Source: Chthonomonadaceae bacterium (GTDB lineage: Bacteria > Armatimonadota > Chthonomonadetes > Chthonomonadales > Chthonomonadaceae). From it: DNA of 42,226 nt. The stretch lies in assembly GCA_025352825.1 (NCBI GenBank), contig JANXSG010000217.1, forward strand, positions 1 through 42,226, read 5' to 3'. This document shows, one piece after another, positions 8,954-18,206 of the stretch. The position numbers and the translations under genes are program-made. Position 1 is the first letter of the stretch. Every line of letters begins with the position of its first letter. Below the pieces are notes generated by a model. The model was not told the DNA's origin and ran no database searches. It saw only the letters and a list, made by a program, of their open reading frames with translations.

Positions 8954-10408
8954 TCAGTAGGAGTTAGTTTTGAGAGGCTCCCCTGTACGCAGAGAGTAAA
9001 GATCGGCATCTTTGAGATAAAATCGAAATCGGACGGGCTTGCCGATGTAAGCTGAAAGATTTCCTCCCTTCTTCCACAATATCGACGCATCTAACTCATT
9101 CCCAAAGAGTGGAGACATATCGGCCATACTGTATCCAGGTATCGGTTTCCCTGAACTATCCTGCAGTTCAACCTGAATTGAACCGGCAGTAGAAGTAGCG
9201 TAGTTCAAATAGAGATTCTTTCCAGTAAAGATAAGCGAGCGCGTTGTAAATTCGCCTCCCTGAACCCCACAGTGCACAGCGGCAAATCCGTTCGGGCGCA
9301 TGGTAAGTCTCCGAAGTCGGTTATCTGGCCACTCATAGTGCTCACTGATATACATTGAGAGCTCATACGGGTCCGTTTGCACAATTCCTGTAGCCGGCAT
9401 ATTGCTCCTTTGAGTCCAGTTGTGCATATCCAAATCTGGTCGTACCCATGCCTCCAGGAATGTACGATCCCAGTTCACACCATCTCTGCTGCTCATAAAC
9501 ATCGCATCCGAAATTCCTCGCTCTTTGTATCCTGAAAGTTTGGTACGTTCTGGCTGAAATCTTTTAGGAAAGGCGAGTAAAATGTGCGGCGCCCCAGGGC
9601 AAGGTGTTGTGGAGCTCGTGTAGAAATGCTCTTTGGGTATGCCGGCGGCATATATGTTGGGTACTGGCACCGACCAGTGGATAAAGTCTCTCGACGTACA
9701 GCTCTGAATTGCTCGTACATCATCCCCATAGTACCGTGAATAGCATCTATAGAGCCCCACTTCCTCGTCCCAGAAACCGAGATTGAGTGAGTCGAAAGCG
9801 CCTTTAGTGATGACTGGCTGCTCCTGCATTTTAGCCCAATGGATACCGTCCGGTGATCTAAATGCGTAAAGTTTACCATTGATGCCAGCCAATGCTTTAT
9901 ACCGCTGATCCGAAGGTGAGTTGGGATTAGAATCCAGGAACGGAGCGAAGTTATGCGACTCCACACCTCTATGCACAATATTATTTTGACTTGAGCCATT
10001 GAAGCTGTACATACCAAGGTTCGGTCGTGAAAAATGAACTCCATCTGTGCTCTCTGCCATACAGGTTACCTGCTTTTCAGATGCGTCTTCCGGACAAAAA
10101 CCACGGTAGTATAGGCGAATATTTTTACCATCCTGAATGACAGAGTAGTAAGCGCTGTCCACCCCTTCCCAGGCTTTATCTGTTACCAATACTACTTCAC
10201 GTTTTATGGGAGCAGACATCTGATGCGTAACTCCCGATTTCCTCTCAATCAACCATTCATCCACAAAAAGTTCCGTTCTATTCCCAATCGAAACAGTAGG
10301 TTTATTAACTAGATTTACTTCAAGGCAGTACAATTTTGGCTGACGATGCATCACAAAGAAAAATCCCAGAAGGATGGAAAACATGTATTTCAAGTTTTTA
10401 CTAAGCAT
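8954..10408 (-). CDS. Secreted glycoside-hydrolase-like five-bladed propeller protein
   Basis: 484 residues with a signal-like hydrophobic segment (MFSILLGFFFVMH). After it, NRTELFVDEWLIE opens a sequence resembling GH32/GH43-type propeller proteins common in Planctomycetes and Armatimonadota. Blade-like repeats such as VIQDGKNIRLYYRGF, MAESTDGVHFSRPNLG and AFRSPDGIHWAKM are spread along it. The C-terminal ~100 residues (FTGKNLYLNYATSTAGSIQVEL...) form a beta-sandwich module usual in this group. Catalytic acids cannot be assigned with confidence. It probably binds or hydrolyses a sugar polymer outside the cytoplasm. It is monocistronic, separated from the pseudopilin gene by about 185 bases. 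Confidence 0.7.
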   Translation of the reverse strand: MLSKNLKYMFSILLGFFFVMHRQPKLYCLEVNLVNKPTVSIGNRTELFVDEWLIERKSGVTHQMSAPIKREVVLVTDKAWEGVDSAYYSVIQDGKNIRLYYRGFCPEDASEKQVTCMAESTDGVHFSRPNLGMYSFNGSSQNNIVHRGVESHNFAPFLDSNPNSPSDQRYKALAGINGKLYAFRSPDGIHWAKMQEQPVITKGAFDSLNLGFWDEEVGLYRCYSRYYGDDVRAIQSCTSRDFIHWSVPVPNIYAAGIPKEHFYTSSTTPCPGAPHILLAFPKRFQPERTKLSGYKERGISDAMFMSSRDGVNWDRTFLEAWVRPDLDMHNWTQRSNMPATGIVQTDPYELSMYISEHYEWPDNRLRRLTMRPNGFAAVHCGVQGGEFTTRSLIFTGKNLYLNYATSTAGSIQVELQDSSGKPIPGYSMADMSPLFGNELDASILWKKGGNLSAYIGKPVRFRFYLKDADLYSLRTGEPLKTNSY

Positions 10409-11001
10409 TAGATTATCCTATTGATATTGATTTAAGTTTCTCCACGAGCTAACTTTGTCAGCCGAGCTTCAGCACCTATAAAATATGCCCCTATTCTCAG
10501 CCAGAAACTAAGAGGACACAGATTCATGCCCATAGACAGCCATTCGATAACGGGTTCTCAATCAGCCAATAAATGTAACCTGACTCTTCTCCCAATTCGC
10601 CTAAGATTCATTTCATTCCTTTAATTAGATTAACGAAAGGTAACTATTCTTCTTAATCTTATAATAGTCACTTGCTTGGGCATTAATATTGAAATATGTA
10701 CTTATGAACAATATAAGCGCGTATTAAATAGCCGATTGGAGTTTACTCTGTCGACATCTTCGATGATTCGAATCTGAAGTACTGTAATATCCGATCTTGG
10801 CGAATAGCCATGCTGAATAGTTACAACGAAAGTTTATTTTGTATGCTTTACAGTTGCGAAACTAATCATGTTCACACATTCATTTCAGAAACAGATATCT
10901 AAGTCAACGACGGGGTAAAATAGAGTTATACTACACATCCTAACAGAACCAAATATCAGCTATAAGACTTCCTATCACAATATCGCAAGATTAAGAACCC
11001 C
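10409..11001. other. Divergent intergenic stretch, 593 bases
   Basis: AT-rich spacer between the propeller gene (minus) and the M61 peptidase (plus). A TATAAT occurs at 10660-10665 without a recognisable -35. No open frame, hairpin or repeat was found that I could support. The upstream regulatory regions of both genes must lie here. Confidence 0.6.
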
Positions 11002-12927
11002 ATGATCAGATCAAAACCAAGCACCATATCTCCGCTCAGCTGCCTAGTAACAACATTCTGTTTAATTATTTTAAGCATTTCAGTATCGAGCGCCAATGCA
11101 CTATCTGATGTACGTAATATTTCTACCCCTAAAATTCATTATCATATCAAAGCAGATGTTGAATTGAACTGTTACCACGTGGCACTGCATGTAGATTCGC
11201 CTGGAACCGATGCAATAGATTTCGCCATCCCCGCGTGGACTCCTGGTTTCTATCAGATACTCAATTATCAGGCGAATATCGATCATGTGGCCGCATCTTG
11301 CTCTTCGAATCCTGTCATCGTCACTCATCCCTCATCCAGAATTTGGGAAGCTGCTTCCACATCCTCCTCTCGCAGCAGTTTGGATATAACCTACGATGTT
11401 CACTGCACCGAAGATGGACACGGATTCTTCTCTGCGATACTAAAACCTGCTGAGAAAGAAGGTTACATCAACGGTGCGGCTGCGTTCATGTACATCGTGG
11501 GGCATAATGAAGAACCTGCCACACTGACGGTAACTCTCCCGCCTGAGTGGAAAATCGCCACTCCTCTTACCCAAACATCCGCAATGAATTCGAGTGGAAC
11601 CGATGAAGTTTCCCAGACTTTTATTGCTGAGAATTACGACGAATTGATCGACTGCCCTTTGCAAATGGGCAGGTTCGACGAAACCATCTTCAAAACGGAT
11701 GGAATACTATTTCGCTGCATTCTCCTGGGAAATCATCAAGCGAACAAAAAGAAATTGAATATCAATCTCGGCAAAATCGCTCATGCGGAGCTTCAGCAGT
11801 TTGGATATTCACCATTTCAAAACTACATCTTCTTCTTCCACTGTGGAGGAGCAGGCTTTTATGGCGGATTAGAACATCGCAGTTCCACAGTAATTCATCT
11901 TTCACGACCAATTAAAGACGCGGGAGATGAAGAGCTGCTTGCTGTGGCTGCGCATGAGTTATTTCATGCCTGGAATGTTAAAAGGCTCCGGCCGCAAGGG
12001 CTTGGGCCATTCGACTACACCCAGCAAGTTCGAACTCGGTCTCTCTGGTGGGCGGAGGGCGTGACAGACTACTTTGCAGAGCTGATGCTTGTTCGCTCAG
12101 GGCTGAGATCCAAGGCATGGTTCCTGGACGAGTTCTCTGCTAGAATTTCAGAATTAGATGCCGAACCAGCGCGTGTACGCATCTCTTTAGAGGAAGCAAG
12201 CCTGAAAGCCTGGGAAGGCAGAAGTGAGGGTTTTGGCGGACTTAGCTACTATTTGAAAGGTAGTCTCGCTGCTCTCTATTTCGATCTAAGAATTCGTGAA
12301 CTTACAAATGCAAAAAAAGGTCTCGAAGACGCCCTGATCTATCTAGAAGCCCAATATGCAGCTGATGGAAATGGATATCCTGAAACAGCACTATTAGAAT
12401 CTCTGAATTTGGTATCTGGGACAAACTTCGACGAAGAATATGCTCAGATAATAGGTAGGACGGACGATATTGATTGGAAAAAATGTCTTTCTTCTGCCGG
12501 AATTGTTTTGAAGCGAGACCACGCTAATATTTTTGGAATAGAACTGGAAGATTCTACATCCCCAAATCCAATTGTACGGCGTATTGAGCCTGGCTTTCCT
12601 GGAGATCGGATGGGTCTTAAACCTGGTGATAAACTCTTGTCGATGGGTGGCAGGCTGGTAGTATCTTCCCAGCTTGCAGAGATGATGTCTCACATGGCAG
12701 AAAACAGTGTCGTTAAGCTTAGAGTAGAGCGGGCAGGCGCTGCTGTGACTCTTGAGGGGCATATTGGCATACAGAACTCCCATGCAAAACTAAGTTTCAT
12801 CCCTGAAAATCAGCTCTCTGATTCTGCTGTTAAAATACTCTCTTCAATTTTTGGCCATAAACCGGACCACCCTATTCGAATGCTATCAAGTCCTGCTGAA
12901 GTGATCTTGGATGAAAAGCTAAAATGA
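11002..12927 (+). CDS. M61 family metallopeptidase with C-terminal PDZ domain
   Basis: 641 residues, close to the usual length for M61 (glycyl aminopeptidase-like). An N-terminal hydrophobic segment (LVTTFCLIILSISVSSANA) is a signal peptide, so it acts outside the cytoplasm. The N-terminal beta domain (~35-250) is followed by the zinc site HELFHAWN (His318, Glu319, His322). The third ligand region is WWAEGVTDYF (Glu352), 30 residues on, exactly as in the family. A PDZ domain lies at ~530-600 (GDRMGLKPGDKLLSMGG). M61 enzymes release N-terminal residues, often Gly or Ala; the PDZ domain may present substrates. No clear ribosome site precedes the ATG. Its stop overlaps the VanZ-like gene by 4 bases. 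Confidence 0.9.
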   Translation: MIRSKPSTISPLSCLVTTFCLIILSISVSSANALSDVRNISTPKIHYHIKADVELNCYHVALHVDSPGTDAIDFAIPAWTPGFYQILNYQANIDHVAASCSSNPVIVTHPSSRIWEAASTSSSRSSLDITYDVHCTEDGHGFFSAILKPAEKEGYINGAAAFMYIVGHNEEPATLTVTLPPEWKIATPLTQTSAMNSSGTDEVSQTFIAENYDELIDCPLQMGRFDETIFKTDGILFRCILLGNHQANKKKLNINLGKIAHAELQQFGYSPFQNYIFFFHCGGAGFYGGLEHRSSTVIHLSRPIKDAGDEELLAVAAHELFHAWNVKRLRPQGLGPFDYTQQVRTRSLWWAEGVTDYFAELMLVRSGLRSKAWFLDEFSARISELDAEPARVRISLEEASLKAWEGRSEGFGGLSYYLKGSLAALYFDLRIRELTNAKKGLEDALIYLEAQYAADGNGYPETALLESLNLVSGTNFDEEYAQIIGRTDDIDWKKCLSSAGIVLKRDHANIFGIELEDSTSPNPIVRRIEPGFPGDRMGLKPGDKLLSMGGRLVVSSQLAEMMSHMAENSVVKLRVERAGAAVTLEGHIGIQNSHAKLSFIPENQLSDSAVKILSSIFGHKPDHPIRMLSSPAEVILDEKLK

Positions 12928-13415
12928 AAAGATCCTATGGCCGCGCACTTTTCTACTTACTTCCGTTAATTATCTGGATGACTCTGATTTTTAGCGCTTC
13001 CACAGGAGCCGGATCGAGTGGACACTCATTTCGACTTGTAATGTTCCTCATCTCCTTCATTCGGGAGCGAGAGATTTCACTCACGTTTGATACTCTCGAC
13101 AGTGTGAACCTCATTCTTCGCAAAGTAGCCCATATTTCCGAATATGCTATTCTCGCCCTACTTGCCGCCCGATACATTCAATTCGGGGCCTCCCAACTCA
13201 AGAGATCCACCATTTTCGGATCATTCGTAATTTGTGTGGTATATGCTTCTATTGATGAGCTGCACCAGAGATTCGTTCCAGGACGTACGGGAGCCGTGCG
13301 CGATGTCCTAATCGACAGCACAGGTGCACTGACCGCCCTCGTGTTGATGGGATGTTGGTTTGTTATAAAATCAATTGAGAAGAATCATCCTGCGAACCAA
13401 GCAGAACCCAATTAG
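12924..13415 (+). CDS. VanZ-like family membrane protein
   Basis: 163 residues with four predicted membrane helices. The family pattern is clear: an N-terminal helix ending in IFSASTGAGS, a KVAHISEYAILALLAARY segment, and the DELHQRFVPGRTGAVRDVLI motif followed by a last helix. VanZ proteins are linked to low-level teicoplanin resistance in enterococci, but most members are uncharacterised envelope proteins. The start overlaps the stop of the M61 peptidase gene (ATGA), so the two are translationally coupled; the partnership suggests an envelope role. It is followed by 264 non-coding bases with a promoter for the next gene. Confidence 0.88.
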   Translation: MKRSYGRALFYLLPLIIWMTLIFSASTGAGSSGHSFRLVMFLISFIREREISLTFDTLDSVNLILRKVAHISEYAILALLAARYIQFGASQLKRSTIFGSFVICVVYASIDELHQRFVPGRTGAVRDVLIDSTGALTALVLMGCWFVIKSIEKNHPANQAEPN

Positions 13416-13476
13416 CAACTCTCGACATTTCTTCACCATACTCAAATAAATGCGACAAATACACGCATGAAATCTA

Positions 13477-13505
13477 TTGCGTAATTTACACATTCACTGT
13501 ATAAT
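13477..13505 (+). promoter_or_regulatory. Candidate sigma-70 promoter of the Ig-repeat protein gene
   Basis: TTGCGT (13477-13482), a 17-base spacer and TATAAT (13500-13505), about 175 bases before the ATG at 13680. The -10 is perfect and the -35 matches three of six bases. Confidence 0.5.
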
Positions 13506-13679
13506 TAAAATCTGCACAATGAATCTGCGCACTTATTAGCTGCTCCGCAGATATCCGGAAGTCTGCTCAGTTTTCATACCGTACCGCTGACGGCAAATAT
13601 CTCCAGTAATCTTATTTTACTGCCTCAGCCACTATCTGTATTGTCACACTTTAAGTTGTAATTTTTTTCAGGGGAATCT

Positions 13680-16600
13680 ATGCGAACTCAATCTCGAGCA
13701 TTCAAAGTTGATCCGAATTCAATTTTCCGCATTGTGGGAGCGATACTTTGTTGTATTTTGACGCACAGCGCCCAAGCAATGGCCAGTGAACAGAAAACGG
13801 GCACACATGGTACTGCAATGAAACACGCAATTGCCAACTTCAGTGCAATGGCAGCTTGGGAAGCAGTAAATCCGCCTTCACCGAATGTCAGAAAGGTGCA
13901 TCATAGGCCTCTTACTCCTCTCCGAAGAGTTTCAAGCGGAAGCCTTGAATTCTCTCAGAGTGAGCCGCCTCCCGCACAGACGCCAGGAGGGCCACTCTCA
14001 CCTGCAACTTTTGTGAACTTCCTCGGCCTTGACGATAACGGGACTTCGATTCCACCGGATACAGATGGGTCAGTTGGTCCGAACCATGTGGTTACGGCTC
14101 TGAACACACAGGTGCGAATCCAGAATAAAATCGGAACTGTAATCAGTACTGTTTCGCTGAATGGATTCTGGAGCCCTGTCCTTGGTAACCGCGGTGCTTT
14201 CGACCCGAGATGCCAATACGACCCCTACGCTAATCGCTGGATTATGACTTCTGCAGCAGATAACAATTCACAAAATTCTGCTATTTTGGTCGCAGTTTCC
14301 CAAACGATTGATCCCACAGGAAACTGGAATTTCTACGCGATCAGTGCAGACCCAACTAACTCTACCTGGGCTGACTACGATCAGTTAGGATTCAGTAAGA
14401 AATGGCTCACAGTAACTGTCAACATGTTCACTTCTGCCGGCAGTTATGTCGGAATGCAGCTCTATGCACTCAACAAGCAGGACTTCTATAACAACGGTAC
14501 AGGGAAATATACACTGCTTACAGACTCTTCGGGATTCGCATTAGCTCCTGCAAGCACTTACGATCCAAATCTGGATACAGCCTACTTTCTTGAAATCTGG
14601 AATGGTAATTTCAATAATCAGGGATATCTTCGGATGAGTTCTATGACCGGCAATGTCGGTTCAGAAACATTAAATCCGGGTATTTTCTTCCCGACTGTGA
14701 ACAGCACCTGGAACGAATTTGACAGTGGTGATTATGCTCCACAGTCCGGCTCGACTAACAAAATTTCCAATGGTGACTGGCGAATGCATAATGTTGTGTA
14801 CAGAAACGGGTCTCTTTGGTGTACGCACAATGTCTTTCTTCCAACAGATAACTCCACGCACACTTCCGTACAATGGTGGCAGATAGATCTATCTGGTAAC
14901 ACGCAGCAGCTTGGGCGAATTGATGATCCAGCCGGAGCGATTTTCCGCGCTTTTCCAAGTATTGCCGTCAACTCTAACAACGATGTCCTCATCGGCTATT
15001 CGCGTTTTTCAGCGTCAACTTTTGCAAGTGGGGCGTACTCGTTCAGATTGGGAACCGACAGCCTAAATACTACGCAATCAGAAAATATTCTGAAGTCTGG
15101 TGAAGCATCCTACTTTAAAACCTTTGGTGGCGCCGAAAATCGATGGGGAGACTATAGCTCGACTGTGGTAGACCCTCTTGATGATCTGAGCATGTGGACT
15201 CTGCAGGAGTATGCTGCACTTCCGTCTGGCGGCCAGGATCGCTTCGGAACCTGGTGGGGTGAAATTTCTGCCGCAGCTAGCCAGACCAGTATCACCATTC
15301 CAAATTTTGGATTTGAAGCTCCTGTTCTTGCTGCCAACTCTTTCCAGTATAAGCCTTCCGGCGCTTCCTGGACATTCGTAGGAGGCTCTGGCATCAGCAC
15401 GAATGCGAGCGCTTTCACTGCAGCGAATCCCAACGCTCCTGAAGGCAAACAAGTGGGTATCCTTCAAGGCGGGGCCAACATTTCTCAGATTCTCAGCGGA
15501 TTCCAGAGCACATCTAACTACAAAGTCACGTTAGCAGCCGCTCAGAGAGGCAGCAACAACGCTACTTCACAGACATTCCAGATCAAGATCGATGATCAAG
15601 TTCTAGGCACTTTCACGCCAGGCAGCAAAAACTACGCCGACTTTACCACCAATCTCTTTACGCCTATCACTGGTAACCACACACTTACAGTACAGGGCAC
15701 AAACCCTAATGGCGGCGATAATACGGCATTCTTAGACAATGTACGAATCACGGGAGTCTCAAATGGCACCTCCCCCATTACTACATCTTATCTGGAAATA
15801 TACTCTGGCTCCGCGATGATAGGGCTCACCGCCAACTTCCGAGCTAAAATGTCGGTATTCCTGGGACAGGCAATTTCGGGAAGATCTATCACCTTTAGTA
15901 TTGATGGGACTAATATCGGATCGTCAACTACGGATGTCAACGGATTTGCGACTCTAGCCTACACTGTTCCTCCCTCCCTGGGAGTTGGTGTTAAGACGAT
16001 CACGGCAACATTTGCAGGCGATGCACAATACTCATCTGGATCTCGAAGTGGATCTTTTACGGTACTGCCCATCATCGATGGTATCGGTCTTGGCCCAGTG
16101 ACTTCCAAAGCCGGCAAGATAATGAATGCTGGGGCAAGGCTGATCACGTACTATGGTGCGGCTATCGCAGGAAGAAACCTCGATTTCTCGATTGATGGAG
16201 TAATTGTTGGATCAGTAATAACCGACTCCAATGGCGGAGCTAGACTAGTATATTTGCTTCCCCAAGAGACTGTGTTTGGGTCGCATAATCTGACAGCTTC
16301 TTTCGCTGGTGACAGTATCTATAAAGTGGTATTAAAAACGGTAATTCTGACGGTTCCACTATCAAATACTTCCCTGACTGTATCCAGCCAGTCGGGATCG
16401 CCCGGCCAGGTGAAAAATCTACAGTGCCGGCTATACAATGAAACTGGCCATGTGGCAGTGAACAGAACTGTAACCTTCAGTGTAAATTCTACAGCTGTTG
16501 GGACTGCAGTCACCGATGCGCTTGGGTATGGCAACCTTGCATATAAAATTCCAGACAACCTGGGAACTGGGCCAAAGACTATCGGGGTAAGTTTTGCTGG

Positions 16601-16943
16601 AGATACCGTCTATAACCCATCCACTGGAACAAATACTCTCACAATAGCGGCTGCGAATTCCTTGCTTTACATGGTAGATACCACTATCAACGCGGGTCAA
16701 TCGCTGCGACTGCCAGTTCGCCTTCTGGGTGCATCCGGAAATTACATCGCCGGACGAACTATTTCACTTACTGTCAATGGTGTCTCAGCAGGAACCACGG
16801 TAACTCAGGCTAATGGAGTCGGTGCCTTCACTTATACAATCCCATCCGGAACTGGCCTCGGACAGTTCACGATTACAGCCAGTTTCGCTGGGGACAGCGC
16901 TTATAACTCCTCTACTTCAAGTAAAACTCTCACTATCAAATAG
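13680..16943 (+). CDS. Large secreted protein with carbohydrate-binding-like module and four Ig-like repeats
   Basis: 1087 residues from an ATG with AGGGGA upstream. A signal-like segment (IVGAILCCILTHSAQA) begins near residue 17. Residues ~105-530 form a conserved domain starting FVNFLGLDDNGTSIPPDTDG with SVGPNHVV, seen in many bacterial exoproteins of unknown activity. Residues ~535-692 are a jelly-roll-like module (FGFEAPVLAANSFQYKPSG ... NGGDNTAFLDNVRI) resembling carbohydrate-binding domains. Four Ig-like (Big_3-type) repeats of ~95 residues follow, at about 703-797, 800-893, 894-991 and 992-1087, each ending near FAGD.xY and a final TLTI strand. It probably works on the cell surface or outside the cell as an adhesin or matrix protein. 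No LPXTG or other sorting signal is present. Confidence 0.85.
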   Translation: MRTQSRAFKVDPNSIFRIVGAILCCILTHSAQAMASEQKTGTHGTAMKHAIANFSAMAAWEAVNPPSPNVRKVHHRPLTPLRRVSSGSLEFSQSEPPPAQTPGGPLSPATFVNFLGLDDNGTSIPPDTDGSVGPNHVVTALNTQVRIQNKIGTVISTVSLNGFWSPVLGNRGAFDPRCQYDPYANRWIMTSAADNNSQNSAILVAVSQTIDPTGNWNFYAISADPTNSTWADYDQLGFSKKWLTVTVNMFTSAGSYVGMQLYALNKQDFYNNGTGKYTLLTDSSGFALAPASTYDPNLDTAYFLEIWNGNFNNQGYLRMSSMTGNVGSETLNPGIFFPTVNSTWNEFDSGDYAPQSGSTNKISNGDWRMHNVVYRNGSLWCTHNVFLPTDNSTHTSVQWWQIDLSGNTQQLGRIDDPAGAIFRAFPSIAVNSNNDVLIGYSRFSASTFASGAYSFRLGTDSLNTTQSENILKSGEASYFKTFGGAENRWGDYSSTVVDPLDDLSMWTLQEYAALPSGGQDRFGTWWGEISAAASQTSITIPNFGFEAPVLAANSFQYKPSGASWTFVGGSGISTNASAFTAANPNAPEGKQVGILQGGANISQILSGFQSTSNYKVTLAAAQRGSNNATSQTFQIKIDDQVLGTFTPGSKNYADFTTNLFTPITGNHTLTVQGTNPNGGDNTAFLDNVRITGVSNGTSPITTSYLEIYSGSAMIGLTANFRAKMSVFLGQAISGRSITFSIDGTNIGSSTTDVNGFATLAYTVPPSLGVGVKTITATFAGDAQYSSGSRSGSFTVLPIIDGIGLGPVTSKAGKIMNAGARLITYYGAAIAGRNLDFSIDGVIVGSVITDSNGGARLVYLLPQETVFGSHNLTASFAGDSIYKVVLKTVILTVPLSNTSLTVSSQSGSPGQVKNLQCRLYNETGHVAVNRTVTFSVNSTAVGTAVTDALGYGNLAYKIPDNLGTGPKTIGVSFAGDTVYNPSTGTNTLTIAAANSLLYMVDTTINAGQSLRLPVRLLGASGNYIAGRTISLTVNGVSAGTTVTQANGVGAFTYTIPSGTGLGQFTITASFAGDSAYNSSTSSKTLTIK

Positions 16944-16957
16944 TGCGTGTGAGCTGT

Positions 16958-17085
16958 ATTTAAAAGTCGGTGAAATTCGCATAATTTGCCCTCACCCCCC
17001 GACCCCCTCTCCCAAAAACAGGAGAGGGGAGCTTTAAATCGTTAGTTTCCTATCTCCCGTTTTGTGAGATATTCGCTTATAATAA
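16958..17085. repeat. Dispersed ~125-bp repeat, copy 1
   Basis: This stretch is the reverse complement, with minor changes, of 37575-37705. Matching blocks include AAAAGTCGG, GCCCTCACCCCCC, the hairpin CCCCTCTCCCAAAAAC with its complement (17004-17029), GAGCTTTAAATCGT and ATATTCGCTTATAATA. The element directly abuts the truncated 5' end of the TIG pseudogene and carries an in-frame stop (17043) relative to it. Confidence 0.85.
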
Positions 17086-18041
17086 GATCAATACCCGTAA
17101 CTATTCAGCATGATCAGATTACAGTTACTTCCAAGGGTATTCAAATCGCAATAAGAGGAGCATCGAACGCTCTGAGCATTGCGATTCAATCGCCTTCAAA
17201 AATTACAGGGCTCACTCCAAACAGTGCACTCCGCGGTGCAAAAGCAACCACGATCACTGTGTCTGGGAGCGGCTTTCAGACAGGTACCAAGGTAAGTTTT
17301 AGTGGCTCTCTGATTGCAACCACTTATGTCTCGGCCACAAAACTGAAAGGATTGATTCCTGCAGCCAGTCTGACAACGGCAGGTCTTTTCGCAGTTCAAA
17401 CTGTAAATACAGTGAATGGGAATTCAATAGCATCCGCTCCGGCAACATTAACTGTCAAATTCCCGCTGCCCGTACTGAAGAAGCTATTACCAGCCACGGC
17501 AGCCATCGGGACATCGTTCACAATGACACTATCGGGAACAGGCTTTGTCCCAGAATCGGTTGTGTTGTGGAACGGAGTTTCCCGACCGGTAACCTATACA
17601 AACAGTACATCTCTTAAGGTTATTGTTACAGGGTCAGATACGAGCCCTGGGAGTATCGCCGTACAGGTAGTTAATCCTGCTCCTGGTGGTTGAAGTTCTA
17701 CAACACTCCATCTACTCGTCGCCAATCCGAGTTTGTCGGTTAGTTATATCATGACCCGTGTGACCGCTACTCAGGTGAAACTGACCTACATTATCAAGAA
17801 TATTGATTCTGTAAGAGTTACGAATCTGAAACAGATTAATGCTTCATTAACGCTCTCGTCTCCAGTGCTCACAGTAGGAGGTACGCCATCTGCGGCAACC
17901 ATTTCCGCCGCATTGGAACCGGGTCTCTCTGTTACAAAGATCGTCACATTCACCAATACCCGACTCACAACAGGAACTTCTGCAAATCTTGCGCTCACCA
18001 TAGCTGCTGATGGTGGGTATTCACATCGGCTGGAGGAGTAG
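17064..18041 (+). pseudogene. Decayed IPT/TIG-domain exoprotein gene, 5' end lost, in-frame TGA
   Basis: Two open stretches, 17064-17693 and 17694-18041, are in the same frame and are separated only by a TGA at 17691-17693. The first holds two IPT/TIG domains (ITGLTPNSALRGAKATTITVSGSGF... and LKKLLPATAAIGTSF...). Both domains end as in this family: the second reads VVNPAPGG, then the stop, then SSTTLHLLV, exactly where a glycine-rich NPAPGGGSS linker is normal. A single GGA-to-TGA change would explain the stop. There is no signal peptide, ribosome site or credible start: upstream the frame runs into the dispersed repeat and a stop at 17043. The second part is a beta-rich tail. It is probably the 3' remnant of a cell-surface gene beside the intact Ig-repeat gene. 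A sequencing error at the TGA is the main alternative for that stop. Confidence 0.8.
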
Positions 18042-18107
18042 TTACGTTACCTTAAACGCCGTAGGGAAAATCTAAATACACTTTACTGCGTGTCTAAATA
18101 AAACATC

Positions 18108-18143
18108 AAAGTTCCAGCAATCTATTTAGATTGCTGGAACTTT
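18108..18143. terminator. Bidirectional terminator with 17-bp perfect stem
   Basis: AAAGTTCCAGCAATCTA, two bases, then its exact complement, followed by ATTT. It lies between the TIG remnant (plus) and the end of the three-gene PLP/ATP-grasp operon (minus). Confidence 0.85.
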
Positions 18144-18206
18144 ATTTGGTTAGCACTGTCCTACAAATTTTGCTAAACTTGATGCATTTGGAATCGCTGA
18201 AATTAT

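Noticed and set aside
9493-10044. 183-codon minus-strand open frame within the propeller gene
   Set aside because: It is an overlapping frame of the 8954-10408 gene with no domain pattern of its own.
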